Of a stretch of DNA of 64,000 nucleotides, positions 16,495 to 25,124 are shown in pieces. How positions within the stretch are numbered: the stretch's first letter is position 1; each line of letters starts with the position of its first letter. Both the position numbers and the translations under genes were made by a program. The DNA comes from Maribacter forsetii DSM 18668 (GTDB lineage: Bacteria > Bacteroidota > Bacteroidia > Flavobacteriales > Flavobacteriaceae): contig NZ_JQLH01000001.1 of the NCBI RefSeq assembly GCF_000744105.1, forward strand, positions 3,348,001 to 3,412,000. Direction: 5' to 3'. Under the pieces are notes generated by a model. It did no database searches and was not told the origin of the DNA. It was given only the letters and a program-made list of their open reading frames with translations.

Positions 16495-18711
16495 CTACTC
16501 TATTGTTTTTATTCTTAAATCATCCATCATCATAATATAAGACGACTGATTATAATAACCAGCTACTCCTTTTCTCTGGTAATTGAATTTATTACCACTG
16601 TATTCCGTTTCCCCAATAAATCTTGAAACATCTATTAGGCTATTATTATATGCTAGTTTCAACAAAAGATCATAGGTAAGATCAAATCCTCTTACCGCAT
16701 ATTTATCTGGATCATCGCCAAAACGTTTTCTATATCGCTCAACAAATGAATTATTGGCTACCTGACGATTTACAGAAGGATACGTAAATTTTAAGTTGGA
16801 TAAATGCGTATTTGAAATCACATCTTTTTCAAATGCCGAATTCATATCTGTTGTAAACATACGTACACTAACCTTATCCTTACCCAATAATGGATCAAAA
16901 GCGGTATTATTGAATGAGTTTAATATAGATACCACACTGGCAATCAATTTATAATTATCAGATTCTACAAAGACCCAGTTAGGTACTTGATCAGATAATA
17001 GAGTTTGCAATTTATCTCTGTTAATACCAATATTTTTCTCTTCTTCTTTTACAACAACTACTTTAGCTGTCGGAAATCTTTTAAGAATAGCATCTTTCTC
17101 CTTTTTGTTATCCTCATCCGCTATAACCAAAAGTGTTTCTTCCGTATGGTTCGCTTCTACATAATCTAGCATATGTTTCCACAACACCTCTTCATCGGTA
17201 TATGAAAAGAAAACATTATCTAAACTTAACTCGCTTTTAGCAGGTACTGGCGCTACAACAGGAACATTAAATTTAGATGCCTGTACCGCGGTTTCTTTCA
17301 ACGATGGCATATCTAAAGGACCAAAAACAGCACTGTAGCCACCTAATTGCTCGCCTTGTAAAACTTGCTTTGTCCTAGCTAAATCCAATTGATTATCAAA
17401 AGTTTTAACATCTATAGAAACCCCTAATGATTTCATAGAATCAATTGCTACCAATGCCCCAGAATAAAGCCCTAAACTATATTTTAAGCTATTTCTATTG
17501 TCAATGATTTTTTCAGTTGCCTCTTTATTACTTAAATCAAGTTTATCTAATCTAAAAGGTAATAAGAACAATACTTTTGGTTTTACAGTAACATTTATAC
17601 TGTCCAATAAATTTACCTTATCCAAAACCAACGCATTTCTAACTTCAAAATCACCAACCTTGTCTTTTGGTAATTTTAAAACCATACCTGCTTTTAGACC
17701 GTCTTTTAAATCAGGATTCAATGCAACCAACTCTGCCCAAGTCATACCAAATTTTCTAGTTAATCGAAATTCATTTTGCTTTGGTTTAACCTCGTAAAAA
17801 ATGTAGTTCTCGGTATTAATTTCTCCGGTCTCTACTTTCTTTTCTGGAATACGAATTACCATACCTTCTTTTAAACCGCCTCTTTCAGTAATTTCTGGGT
17901 TTAGGCGAACTATCTCGTCCGATTTAACTCCGAATTCCTTTTCCAAACGATAGAAATTCATTTTAGCAGGCACTGTATACGAAGTATATAATTGAGTTAC
18001 CTGATTTTTTACGGTACTACCCGCAATTTTAGGCATCATTAATTCGTATCCTTCAGATAAATAATTATTTGCCGCCGACAACCCAGGGTTTAGCTCCAGC
18101 ATTCGCTCTATAGTAATACCATATTTATGCGCTATACTCCACCTTGTTTCTTTTGCCGCAACAATGTATTTTTCTAAATCATCAGTATTACCTGTAACCT
18201 CTTCCACCTTAGGAGCGCGGTATTTAGGAATACGTAAATCCATCTTCTTTTGAAGTGGAGAAGCGTACAACTTGGGGTTGTATTTTTTTAGCTCATCTTC
18301 TGTAATATTATACATTTGAGTGATGCCAAAAATGGTTTCCTTTCTTTTGACCCGATGCTCTGTATAACCAATAGGTTCTCTTGCCTTAACAGAGTCCTGA
18401 ACAACCGTAGTATTTGTAGTCGTCGTTACTGTAGTAGAGGTTGGGGTATTAGATATAGGTGCACTTGTCTGCTCAACAATCTTTTTACCAGGCACTACCA
18501 AAATGGTATTGGACCTTAGTTTTTGACCTTCCTTAATCTCTTTATTATACTGTAATATACTTGACGTTGAAACCCCGTACATTTTAGAAATGCTTTCTAA
18601 AGTCTCCCCTGATTTTACTTGATGAGTATCGAATTTTTGCGCCATTGCCGTACAAGACACTAATAAGCAAAACGATCCTATTAAGTAAATTTGATTAAAT
18701 ATATATTTCAT
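16495..18711 (-). CDS. LysM repeats fused to a periplasmic-binding-protein domain
   Basis: A 738-residue exported protein. After a signal peptide (MKYIFNQIYLIGSFCLLVSCTAMA) come five LysM-like units, near residues 29-73, 118-165, 178-226, 238-288 and 300-347 (for example HQVKSGETLESISKMYGVS and HRVKRKETIFGITQMYNI), which bind peptidoglycan or related glycans. Residues about 370-735 are a type 1 periplasmic-binding fold like those of amino-acid ABC transporters (VKPKVLFLLPFRLDK, GGYSAVFGPLDMPS, GFDLTYDLLLKLA). No transporter genes are nearby, so it is probably a wall-anchored sensor or scaffold, as LpoA uses such a fold; this is inference. It is wedged 1 base after guaA and 1 base before OsmC, implying one transcript. 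Confidence 0.9.
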   Translation of the reverse strand: MKYIFNQIYLIGSFCLLVSCTAMAQKFDTHQVKSGETLESISKMYGVSTSSILQYNKEIKEGQKLRSNTILVVPGKKIVEQTSAPISNTPTSTTVTTTTNTTVVQDSVKAREPIGYTEHRVKRKETIFGITQMYNITEDELKKYNPKLYASPLQKKMDLRIPKYRAPKVEEVTGNTDDLEKYIVAAKETRWSIAHKYGITIERMLELNPGLSAANNYLSEGYELMMPKIAGSTVKNQVTQLYTSYTVPAKMNFYRLEKEFGVKSDEIVRLNPEITERGGLKEGMVIRIPEKKVETGEINTENYIFYEVKPKQNEFRLTRKFGMTWAELVALNPDLKDGLKAGMVLKLPKDKVGDFEVRNALVLDKVNLLDSINVTVKPKVLFLLPFRLDKLDLSNKEATEKIIDNRNSLKYSLGLYSGALVAIDSMKSLGVSIDVKTFDNQLDLARTKQVLQGEQLGGYSAVFGPLDMPSLKETAVQASKFNVPVVAPVPAKSELSLDNVFFSYTDEEVLWKHMLDYVEANHTEETLLVIADEDNKKEKDAILKRFPTAKVVVVKEEEKNIGINRDKLQTLLSDQVPNWVFVESDNYKLIASVVSILNSFNNTAFDPLLGKDKVSVRMFTTDMNSAFEKDVISNTHLSNLKFTYPSVNRQVANNSFVERYRKRFGDDPDKYAVRGFDLTYDLLLKLAYNNSLIDVSRFIGETEYSGNKFNYQRKGVAGYYNQSSYIMMMDDLRIKTIE

Positions 18712-18712
18712 A

Positions 18713-20245
18713 CTATTCCCATTCTATTGTTGCTGGCGGCTTTGAACTTATATCATATACGACACGATTGACGCCAGGGACTTTATTAATGATATCATTT
18801 GATGTTTTTTGTAGAAACTCATACGGCAGATTCACCCAATCAGCAGTCATACCATCCGTACTTTCTACAGCTCTAAGTGCAACACATTTTTCATACGTAC
18901 GCTCATCACCCATTACACCAACACTATTTACAGGTAATAACATGGCACCTGCCTGCCATACTTTATCGTATAGATTCCATTTTTTTAATCCGTCTATAAA
19001 AATGGCATCTACTTCTTGCAAAATAGCCACTTTCTCTGGCGTTATATCGCCAAGGATACGAATTGCCAAACCAGGACCTGGAAAAGGATGCCTTCCTAAC
19101 AATGCCTTGTCAATTCCTAAGCTAGCCCCTACTCTTCTTACCTCATCTTTAAATAACATCTTTAAAGGCTCTACCACCTTCAATTTCATATAATCTGGCA
19201 AACCACCAACATTATGGTGACTCTTTATCGTTTGTGACGGACCGCCAGTTGCAGACACAGATTCAATAACATCTGGATAAATAGTACCCTGTGCCAACCA
19301 TTTTGCGTTCTCAACTAAATGTGACTCATCATCAAAAACTTCTACAAATACACGACCAATTGTTTTTCGTTTGGTTTCTGGATCACTCTCACCAGCCAAA
19401 TCATCCAAAAAACGTGCCGAAGCATCTACACCTTTTACATTTAAGCCCATACCCTCGTATTGCTTCAATACATCAGTGAACTCATTTTTTCTTAAAAGAC
19501 CGTTGTTTACAAATATGCAATGAAGGTTTTTCCCTATCGCCTTATGTAATAATACCGCTGCTACAGATGAATCTACACCACCAGACAATCCTAAAATCAC
19601 CTTTTCATCGCCGATCTTTTCTTTTAACTCCGCTACGGTTTTGTCAACAAAGGCATCCGGAGTCCAAGTTTGTTCCATTCCGGCAATATGCACCAAAAAG
19701 TTTTCCAAAACCTGTTTTCCGTCCTTAGAGTGATATACTTCAGGGTGAAACTGAATTGCATATGTTTCTTCTCCCTGAAACTTAAAAGCTGCATTTTGTA
19801 CATCATGGGTACTTGCCAGCAAGGTTGTATTTTCTGGCAAATGCTTAATAGTATCCGCATGGCTCATCCAAACTTGGCTGCCTGTATCTACGTTATCAAA
19901 AAATGGTTCGTTTTCCTTAATAAAGCTAAGGTTGGCACGACCATATTCCCTTGTATTGGATTTTTCTACACTACCACCATGAAAATGTGCCAAATACTGT
20001 GCACCATAACAAACGCCCAATAATGGTTTTTTACCACGTATTTCTGACAGATCCGGATGAACTGCATCTTCGCCCCTAACCGATAAAGGAGATCCAGAAA
20101 GAATCACCGCTTTATAGTCAGAAAGGTCTTTTGGTAGTTTATTATAAGGTTTAATTTCGGAGAAAATATTTAGCTCACGTACGCGTCTTCCAATCAATTG
20201 GGTGTATTGTGAACCAAAATCTAATATCAGGACTTTATTTTGCAT
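18713..20245 (-). CDS. guaA: GMP synthase (glutamine-hydrolysing) GuaA
   Basis: GuaA converts XMP to GMP with glutamine and ATP. The 510-residue protein has a class I glutamine amidotransferase domain (nucleophile Cys79 in LLGVCYGAQY, His/Glu in IQFHPEVYHS), an ATP pyrophosphatase domain with PP-loop ILGLSGGVDSSVA, and the C-terminal dimerisation domain ending NRVVYDISSKPPATIEWE. The ATG at 20245 is used; a TTG two codons earlier gives no better context. A perfect -7 box lies only 3 bases before the ATG, so the message may be leaderless. It heads the cluster with the LysM/PBP, OsmC and DUF922 genes. Confidence 0.98.
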   Translation of the reverse strand: MQNKVLILDFGSQYTQLIGRRVRELNIFSEIKPYNKLPKDLSDYKAVILSGSPLSVRGEDAVHPDLSEIRGKKPLLGVCYGAQYLAHFHGGSVEKSNTREYGRANLSFIKENEPFFDNVDTGSQVWMSHADTIKHLPENTTLLASTHDVQNAAFKFQGEETYAIQFHPEVYHSKDGKQVLENFLVHIAGMEQTWTPDAFVDKTVAELKEKIGDEKVILGLSGGVDSSVAAVLLHKAIGKNLHCIFVNNGLLRKNEFTDVLKQYEGMGLNVKGVDASARFLDDLAGESDPETKRKTIGRVFVEVFDDESHLVENAKWLAQGTIYPDVIESVSATGGPSQTIKSHHNVGGLPDYMKLKVVEPLKMLFKDEVRRVGASLGIDKALLGRHPFPGPGLAIRILGDITPEKVAILQEVDAIFIDGLKKWNLYDKVWQAGAMLLPVNSVGVMGDERTYEKCVALRAVESTDGMTADWVNLPYEFLQKTSNDIINKVPGVNRVVYDISSKPPATIEWE

Positions 20246-20248
20246 GGG

Positions 20249-20256
20249 CAAAAATA
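20249..20256 (-). promoter_or_regulatory. Putative -7 box (TAnnTTTG) directly before guaA
   Basis: Reads TATTTTTG on the minus strand, then CCC and the guaA ATG. A start of transcription 5-7 bases further would fall on the start codon. Confidence 0.4.
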
Positions 20257-20319
20257 GTAAATTGGTAGTTCTTGAAAAGTATCTTTTGTTATATTTAGAT
20301 TGTATTTTAATAAAAAATC

Positions 20320-21045
20320 ATGAAACACATTAGTGCAATTATTTTTGGAGCTGCAATTGTTATCGCTGCATATTTTTTAGGCAACGCATATATACAAAGG
20401 GCAAACCCGCCACAAATGATATCCGTTACCGGTTTGGGCAATGAAAATTTCACCTCTGACCTCATTGTTTGGGAAGGTCAATTTTCTACAAACAGTACCG
20501 TATTAAAAACAGCTTTTGATCAATTAAACCGCGACAAGGATATTGTTCGCCAATATTTAACCTCTAAAGGTATTGATGCAAACAGCATAATTTTCAATAG
20601 TGTACAGACTACAGAAATGCGAGATAACCAATATGAGAATGGAAATTATGTTGGTAGTATTTTTAGAGGATACCAATTAATTCAAACTCTAAAAATAGAA
20701 TCTGAAAACGTTGCTTTAATAGAAGGTGTATCTAGGGAAATTACCGAATTATTGAACAAAGGGGTCCAATTCAACTCTTCACCACCAAGATATTACTACA
20801 CCAAATTAGCCGACCTTAAAATTGAAATGATCTCTAAAGCCACCGAGGATGCTAGAATACGTGCCGAGAAAATAGCTGAAAATGCGGGTAGTAATTTAGG
20901 AGATCTAGTTTCAGCCAATATGGGGGTTTTTCAAATTACAGGTCAAAATTCTGGTGAAGATTATAGCTGGGGTGGCGCATACAATACCTCATCTAAAAAT
21001 AAAACAGCATCTATAACCATGCGTTTAGAATATAAGGTAAAGTAA
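20320..21045 (+). CDS. SIMPL domain-containing (DUF541) exported protein
   Basis: A 241-residue protein with one N-terminal membrane anchor or uncleaved signal (ISAIIFGAAIVIAAYFLGNAYI) and a SIMPL/DUF541 domain. Typical features are the opening ISVTGLGNENFTSDLIVWEG, the central segment DANSIIFNSVQT, the helix LKIEMISKATEDARIRAEKIAENAGSNL, and the closing SITMRLEYKV. Members form oligomeric periplasmic or outer-membrane-associated assemblies (BP26-like) and are linked to stress, but no enzymatic role is known. The gene is divergent from guaA with a 74-base gap and is followed by a strong terminator, so it is monocistronic. Confidence 0.9.
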   Translation: MKHISAIIFGAAIVIAAYFLGNAYIQRANPPQMISVTGLGNENFTSDLIVWEGQFSTNSTVLKTAFDQLNRDKDIVRQYLTSKGIDANSIIFNSVQTTEMRDNQYENGNYVGSIFRGYQLIQTLKIESENVALIEGVSREITELLNKGVQFNSSPPRYYYTKLADLKIEMISKATEDARIRAEKIAENAGSNLGDLVSANMGVFQITGQNSGEDYSWGGAYNTSSKNKTASITMRLEYKVK

Positions 21046-21120
21046 TAGTATTACTTTGTTCAATATTACATAGTGATCTGGGAAAGAATAATTTAAATAA
21101 TATTAATTCTTTAAAAATAT

Positions 21121-21148
21121 AAAAGCCCGGCAATCACCCCGGGCTTTT
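21121..21148 (+). terminator. Intrinsic terminator of the SIMPL gene
   Basis: Arms AAAAGCCCGG and CCGGGCTTTT with loop CAATCACC, 75 bases after the stop. Confidence 0.88.
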
Positions 21149-21250
21149 CATTCAACCAATTATCAAAACGAATACATTAAAAAATCTTTTTCATAACAAT
21201 ATGTATTCACCTTGTAGGTCGCTACTTTTCTAAACACCTTACAATCTTTT

Positions 21251-21281
21251 AAAAAAAAGCTTAGGAATTACACTGAGCTTT
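21251..21281 (-). terminator. Minus-strand intrinsic terminator upstream of a plus-strand gene
   Basis: On the minus strand AAAGCTCAG and CTAAGCTTT pair (one G-T wobble) around loop TGTAATTC and run into eight T. It is positioned to stop transcripts coming leftward from the GT39 gene after they cross the oppositely oriented gene 21428-21973. Confidence 0.65.
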
Positions 21282-21427
21282 CTAATAAAAGAAAATAATA
21301 TTCAAGCCAAAGCTTAAAAATTGACCTTAATTAATTCTTTTACAAGACCATTACTTATTTAACAACTAACTCATCATCTACCCTATTGTAAAATTCATTT
21401 ATTTTTACCTTTAGATAAATCAACTAT

Positions 21428-21973
21428 ATGATCCATTCATTTTTTGAAGAATTAAGTACTGAATTACAAAACGGAGTAAATGAAAAAGGGCATCCGTTCA
21501 GATTCATTACCATGGCAACAGTAGGCAATGAAACTATCGCTCGTTTGCGTACTGTGGTGTTACGTGAGATTACCGAAGATTTGCGAATTACGATATATAC
21601 CGATAGCCGTACGCAAAAGATGAAACATATTGCCCAAAACAATCAGGTTAGCTTTCTACTTTATCATCCTGAAAAAATGCTACAGTTAAAAGTTGAAGGT
21701 ACCGCTGAAATAGTAACGAATACAGAAAGATTAAAAACAACTTGGCAAACTATACAGCCTAATAGTAGAAAGGACTACATTACCCAAACTACACCTGGAA
21801 GCCTTATTAAAAACCCCGATAATGTTGAATATATTGATGAGAAGAATTATTTCAGCATCATCGATGTTACACCTCTAAAGATCGAATACCTAAAGCTTAA
21901 ACGTCCTAATCATATTAGAGCCTTATTCAAAAATGTGGATAATTCTTGGAACGGGGAATTTCTTGTTCCCTAA
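21428..21973 (+). CDS. Pyridoxamine 5'-phosphate oxidase family flavoprotein
   Basis: A 181-residue cytoplasmic protein with the split-barrel FMN-binding fold of the PNPOx family: HPFRFITMATVG, ARLRTVVLREI, LRITIYTDSRTQKMKHI, NNQVSFLLYHPEKMLQLKVEGTAEIV. These strands match the FMN phosphate- and ring-binding parts of PdxH-like proteins. It lacks the C-terminal RxxR/pyridoxal-phosphate segment expected of true PdxH, and residues in the substrate loop differ, so it is better called an FMN-binding family member than PdxH. It is transcribed alone from an AT-rich leader. Its stop overlaps the stop of the convergent glycosyltransferase gene by 4 bases. Confidence 0.85.
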   Translation: MIHSFFEELSTELQNGVNEKGHPFRFITMATVGNETIARLRTVVLREITEDLRITIYTDSRTQKMKHIAQNNQVSFLLYHPEKMLQLKVEGTAEIVTNTERLKTTWQTIQPNSRKDYITQTTPGSLIKNPDNVEYIDEKNYFSIIDVTPLKIEYLKLKRPNHIRALFKNVDNSWNGEFLVP

Positions 21974-23343
21974 TTGATATAGAAATAAAGATTTTCCATA
22001 TCCTTTCCAAAAACGATTAAACTATCTACTGGTGCGGTCTGTTTCATTGCGGATGGATCAATCGTTATTTCAACTTCTCTCTCATGTTTCAATTCTATAA
22101 GGGGTAACGAATAGTCATCTGCCGAAAATACTGTTCGTTCAGGATTCAGTAATCGTACATTACCTGCATAGGTTACATTGGGAAGCACCCATTGATAATG
22201 ATCATAATTCTCGCTCAACTTATTGGCAATAGGATCAAAACCAAAATGAACAGAAGAAGGTATGTTCAACACCTTCTCTATTGGCGTTCTAAGTGTTTGG
22301 ATAAAAATTACAGCTACAAAAACCCAAAATCCAACAGTAACAATCTTCTTTTCATTTTTAAAACTAACTGACTCCATTAATAAAACTACAAAAGGAATAA
22401 AAAGGGGTAATAGCCATCTTGTTTCTACTTTCTGACTTTGAAAAACAAGAAAGAACAAGCCAACCACAACTAACTGCGCCAAGAACATTTTAGAAAACCA
22501 GTTTAAATTTTGCTTATTAAAAGTGATCAATTTTGAAAAGTAACCGATACCTATTACCAATAACAAAGGGAATGACAAAGCAAATAATCCTTTTACATAA
22601 ATTAGAATAGGCATCAATGAAAATCCTGATTCAACTTCTTCTATTCCTATTTTCTCTTCAATACTAGAAGCCAAAAAAGTTTGAAACCCTTCAGGACCCA
22701 ATAGCCAATAGACATGTGGCGCAACTAACAGGCAAGAAAGCAGCATAGTTATCAGTATTTTGGGATTGAAAACTATAGCCCGCAATTTTGAGTCCCATAA
22801 AGAAACCAAAGCAAACACTACCAGAAAAAATGCATAGTTGTATTTAGACATGAACCCTGCACCCACAACAAAACCTAGTAATAGATAATTTAATATGGAT
22901 TTTCGTTGCATCAATAACTGTATGCAATAGTAAGACGCTACTACACTTAAACACAATAGACTGGTATGTGAAAGCCTTCTAAAAGTAAAATCTATGAATA
23001 CTGGTATGAAGACCAATGCTAATACAGGAAGTTTTGATGTATACTTATCAGGTATTCTAAGTATTGAAAATTGATACAATAGCAGTATTATACCAGCAAA
23101 TAATAATCCCCTTAGTATAGAGAATGAAATTTTACTAACACCAAATATGGTATTAAAGCCATACTGCAACCATGTATAAAGTGGTGGTTGATCATCATAC
23201 CCCCAACGAAACCATTGCGAGTAATATGCCTGTTCAGCGTCTTCTAATTCTAAGGCACTTTTAAAAAATGTAATTAAGGTTATAGCTGAAAATGATAAAA
23301 AAGCAAGGACGGTTATCTTATTTAGAGATGCGTTCTTGCCCAT
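21970..23343 (-). CDS. Glycosyltransferase family 39 / ArnT-like membrane protein
   Basis: A 457-residue polytopic membrane protein with about ten to twelve hydrophobic segments. The first periplasmic loop carries ALELEDAEQAYYSQW and GYDDQPPLYTWLQYG, the acidic pairs typical of PMT/ArnT-type (GT39/GT83) transferases that use polyprenyl-phosphate sugars. Members glycosylate lipid A, proteins or other envelope acceptors; the acceptor here is unknown. The gene follows bshC by 3 bases, so the two share a transcript, although GT39 is unrelated to the BshA glycosyltransferase of bacillithiol synthesis. It converges on, and overlaps by 4 bases, the FMN-binding protein gene, with no terminator between them. 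Confidence 0.88.
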   Translation of the reverse strand: MGKNASLNKITVLAFLSFSAITLITFFKSALELEDAEQAYYSQWFRWGYDDQPPLYTWLQYGFNTIFGVSKISFSILRGLLFAGIILLLYQFSILRIPDKYTSKLPVLALVFIPVFIDFTFRRLSHTSLLCLSVVASYYCIQLLMQRKSILNYLLLGFVVGAGFMSKYNYAFFLVVFALVSLWDSKLRAIVFNPKILITMLLSCLLVAPHVYWLLGPEGFQTFLASSIEEKIGIEEVESGFSLMPILIYVKGLFALSFPLLLVIGIGYFSKLITFNKQNLNWFSKMFLAQLVVVGLFFLVFQSQKVETRWLLPLFIPFVVLLMESVSFKNEKKIVTVGFWVFVAVIFIQTLRTPIEKVLNIPSSVHFGFDPIANKLSENYDHYQWVLPNVTYAGNVRLLNPERTVFSADDYSLPLIELKHEREVEITIDPSAMKQTAPVDSLIVFGKDMENLYFYIN

Positions 23344-23346
23344 CGC

Positions 23347-24951
23347 TTATTTTTGGGTAATAACCGTGAAACTTAAATCTAGCGGATTTAAAGCTTCAAA
23401 TAACATAGGCACTAAGTCTTCGCCATAAGCCAAATAAAACTCAGAAAAATTAGATTGCCGTTCTTGAAGTGACTGGTTTGGGAATATTTCATTTTGCAAT
23501 TCTGTCATACGAACTACGTGATCTTTTAACTTTCTTTTTTGCGCTTGCAACAAGCGTTTTTCTAAAGCATCCAGTCCTTTTTTCTGCTTTACTTCTTGTG
23601 CTTTCACAGCTCCTAGAAAAGATTTGTCGGTCTTTTCGGCAAGTACGTACATATCTTTAAACTGTTCTTCCAGTAATTTCTTCTTTGGCGAAAAATCGAT
23701 ATCGATATTTGAAATTTCTCTAATCTTTTTGTTGATAAGACTATTTTGCTTTAAAAAGATATCAGATTTAGAGATATTCATTTTCTCTAACTTTTCAGCT
23801 TGCTTCTCGGTAATGATTAGCGCCGAATTTCTTACCAGCAAAATTGGAAAAGGAACATCCATAGCTTCAAATGCCGCTTTTAATTCAAACCAATAGGCAA
23901 TCTCACCGCCACCACCTATATAACATAGATTAGGCAAAATTACTTCTTGGTATAAAGGTCTAGCTATTACATTGGGAGAAAAACGCTCTGGGTGAGCATT
24001 CATCTCTGCAACCAATTTCTCTTTTGTAAATGATATATTCGTTTCATTTACTAGGTAGTTGCCCTTACTTTCTATAATTCTTTCGCGAACACCCTCTGCT
24101 AAATAGAAATAATTGATTTCACGCGGATTAACCTGTATAGGATAATCCGATGATATATTTTCAATCTCAGTAATACTTTCAGATACTTTCTTGAACGCAG
24201 TTTGTTCAAAAATATCTTTCTTCATGTAAGGCACTAATGTCCTTTTCAAATCTATATCATCACCATCAACAATGACTAGCCCGTAATCCTTAAAAATTTC
24301 ATTTGCCAAAAATCGGGTTGCATCCGTTAAATTATCATGCTTTAAATAGGCGTTTTCAAATAGCTCTTTTAGCACCTTGGCATTCTTACTATCACCAATG
24401 GTTCTTGAATACAATGAAAAAACCTCCTCTAGCCCTTCTGTAGGTAAATGCCCTACTGCCCCAGATGCCTCTTTATTCCACTGAAATTTTAATCCTTTGA
24501 AATTAAAATAATTGATTTCATCAAAATCATGATCTTCCGTAGCCATCCAATAGACAGGTATAAAATTACTATTTGGAAATTCCTTTTTTAATTGCTTGGT
24601 CAAGTTGATCGTAGAGATGATCTTGTATAAAAAATACAACGGACCCGTAAAGAGATTTAATTGATGACCGGTAACAATAGTAAACGTATTCTTTTCTTTT
24701 AATAACGCTATATTAGCAGCCGTACCCTTAGATGTATCTGTATTTTTATATTGATTTTGCATTGAAGAATGCAACACATCTCTTTGGGCTTGGGTAAAAT
24801 GCTTCCGTTTTTCTTCTATCTGCCCTTTAAAACCTTCAATATCGGGAAACCGATTATATAATGGTTTAAGCTTAATATCCGCTGCAGTGTAATCGCAAAT
24901 TAATTTCGAAAAATAACCCGTTTTTGCTAAGGGCAAACAATCAATATCCAT
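23347..24951 (-). CDS. bshC: Bacillithiol biosynthesis cysteine-adding enzyme BshC
   Basis: BshC adds cysteine to glucosaminyl-malate, the last step of bacillithiol synthesis. The 534-residue protein matches the family over its full length: a Rossmann-like N-terminal half with VTGHQLNLFTGPLYFLYKI and FIPVYWMATEDHDFDEIN, and the NVIARPLYQEVILPNLCYIGG segment with GEIAYWFELKAAFEAM. The C-terminal half is a long antiparallel coiled coil (about 400-490) ending in NFSEFY. BshA and BshB are not in the window, which is usual for Bacteroidota, where the three genes are dispersed. It is the first gene of a two-gene unit with the GT39 gene. Start ATG 24951. Confidence 0.95.
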   Translation of the reverse strand: MDIDCLPLAKTGYFSKLICDYTAADIKLKPLYNRFPDIEGFKGQIEEKRKHFTQAQRDVLHSSMQNQYKNTDTSKGTAANIALLKEKNTFTIVTGHQLNLFTGPLYFLYKIISTINLTKQLKKEFPNSNFIPVYWMATEDHDFDEINYFNFKGLKFQWNKEASGAVGHLPTEGLEEVFSLYSRTIGDSKNAKVLKELFENAYLKHDNLTDATRFLANEIFKDYGLVIVDGDDIDLKRTLVPYMKKDIFEQTAFKKVSESITEIENISSDYPIQVNPREINYFYLAEGVRERIIESKGNYLVNETNISFTKEKLVAEMNAHPERFSPNVIARPLYQEVILPNLCYIGGGGEIAYWFELKAAFEAMDVPFPILLVRNSALIITEKQAEKLEKMNISKSDIFLKQNSLINKKIREISNIDIDFSPKKKLLEEQFKDMYVLAEKTDKSFLGAVKAQEVKQKKGLDALEKRLLQAQKRKLKDHVVRMTELQNEIFPNQSLQERQSNFSEFYLAYGEDLVPMLFEALNPLDLSFTVITQK

Positions 24952-25089
24952 ATAAAAAGTAAATACTTGGTAAATATAAAACCCTTTCGTCTTACATTTC
25001 CTAAATATAAGTTAATTACCGTTAGTATTAAATACTTGAATTCTCGTCAAAATACGCTGCAAATGGAGATTATTTTGCATTTATTTTAA

Positions 25090-25097
25090 TAGATTTG
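25090..25097 (+). promoter_or_regulatory. Putative -7 box (TAnnTTTG) for the M14 peptidase gene
   Basis: TAGATTTG lies 27 bases before the ATG at 25125; it covers an in-frame TTG at 25095, which argues against that codon as start. Confidence 0.4.
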
Positions 25098-25124
25098 GCT
25101 GACTCAGAATACAAACAACGCTAT

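Larger units (their letters stand above)
21046..21427. other. Intergenic region with two terminators in opposite directions
   Basis: No gene is seen in these 382 bases. They hold the SIMPL-gene terminator (21121-21148), a minus-strand terminator (21251-21281) that faces no upstream minus gene except the glycosyltransferase beyond the 21428 gene, and an AT-rich leader with near-match -7 boxes before 21428. Confidence 0.65.

Noticed and set aside
18768..19193. A 141-codon plus-strand open frame opposite guaA
   Set aside because: guaA is certain across this region; the frame has no recognisable domain and is a shadow.
21428..21973. Calling this gene pdxH
   Set aside because: The split-barrel FMN fold fits, but the C-terminal substrate-binding segment of PdxH is not evident.
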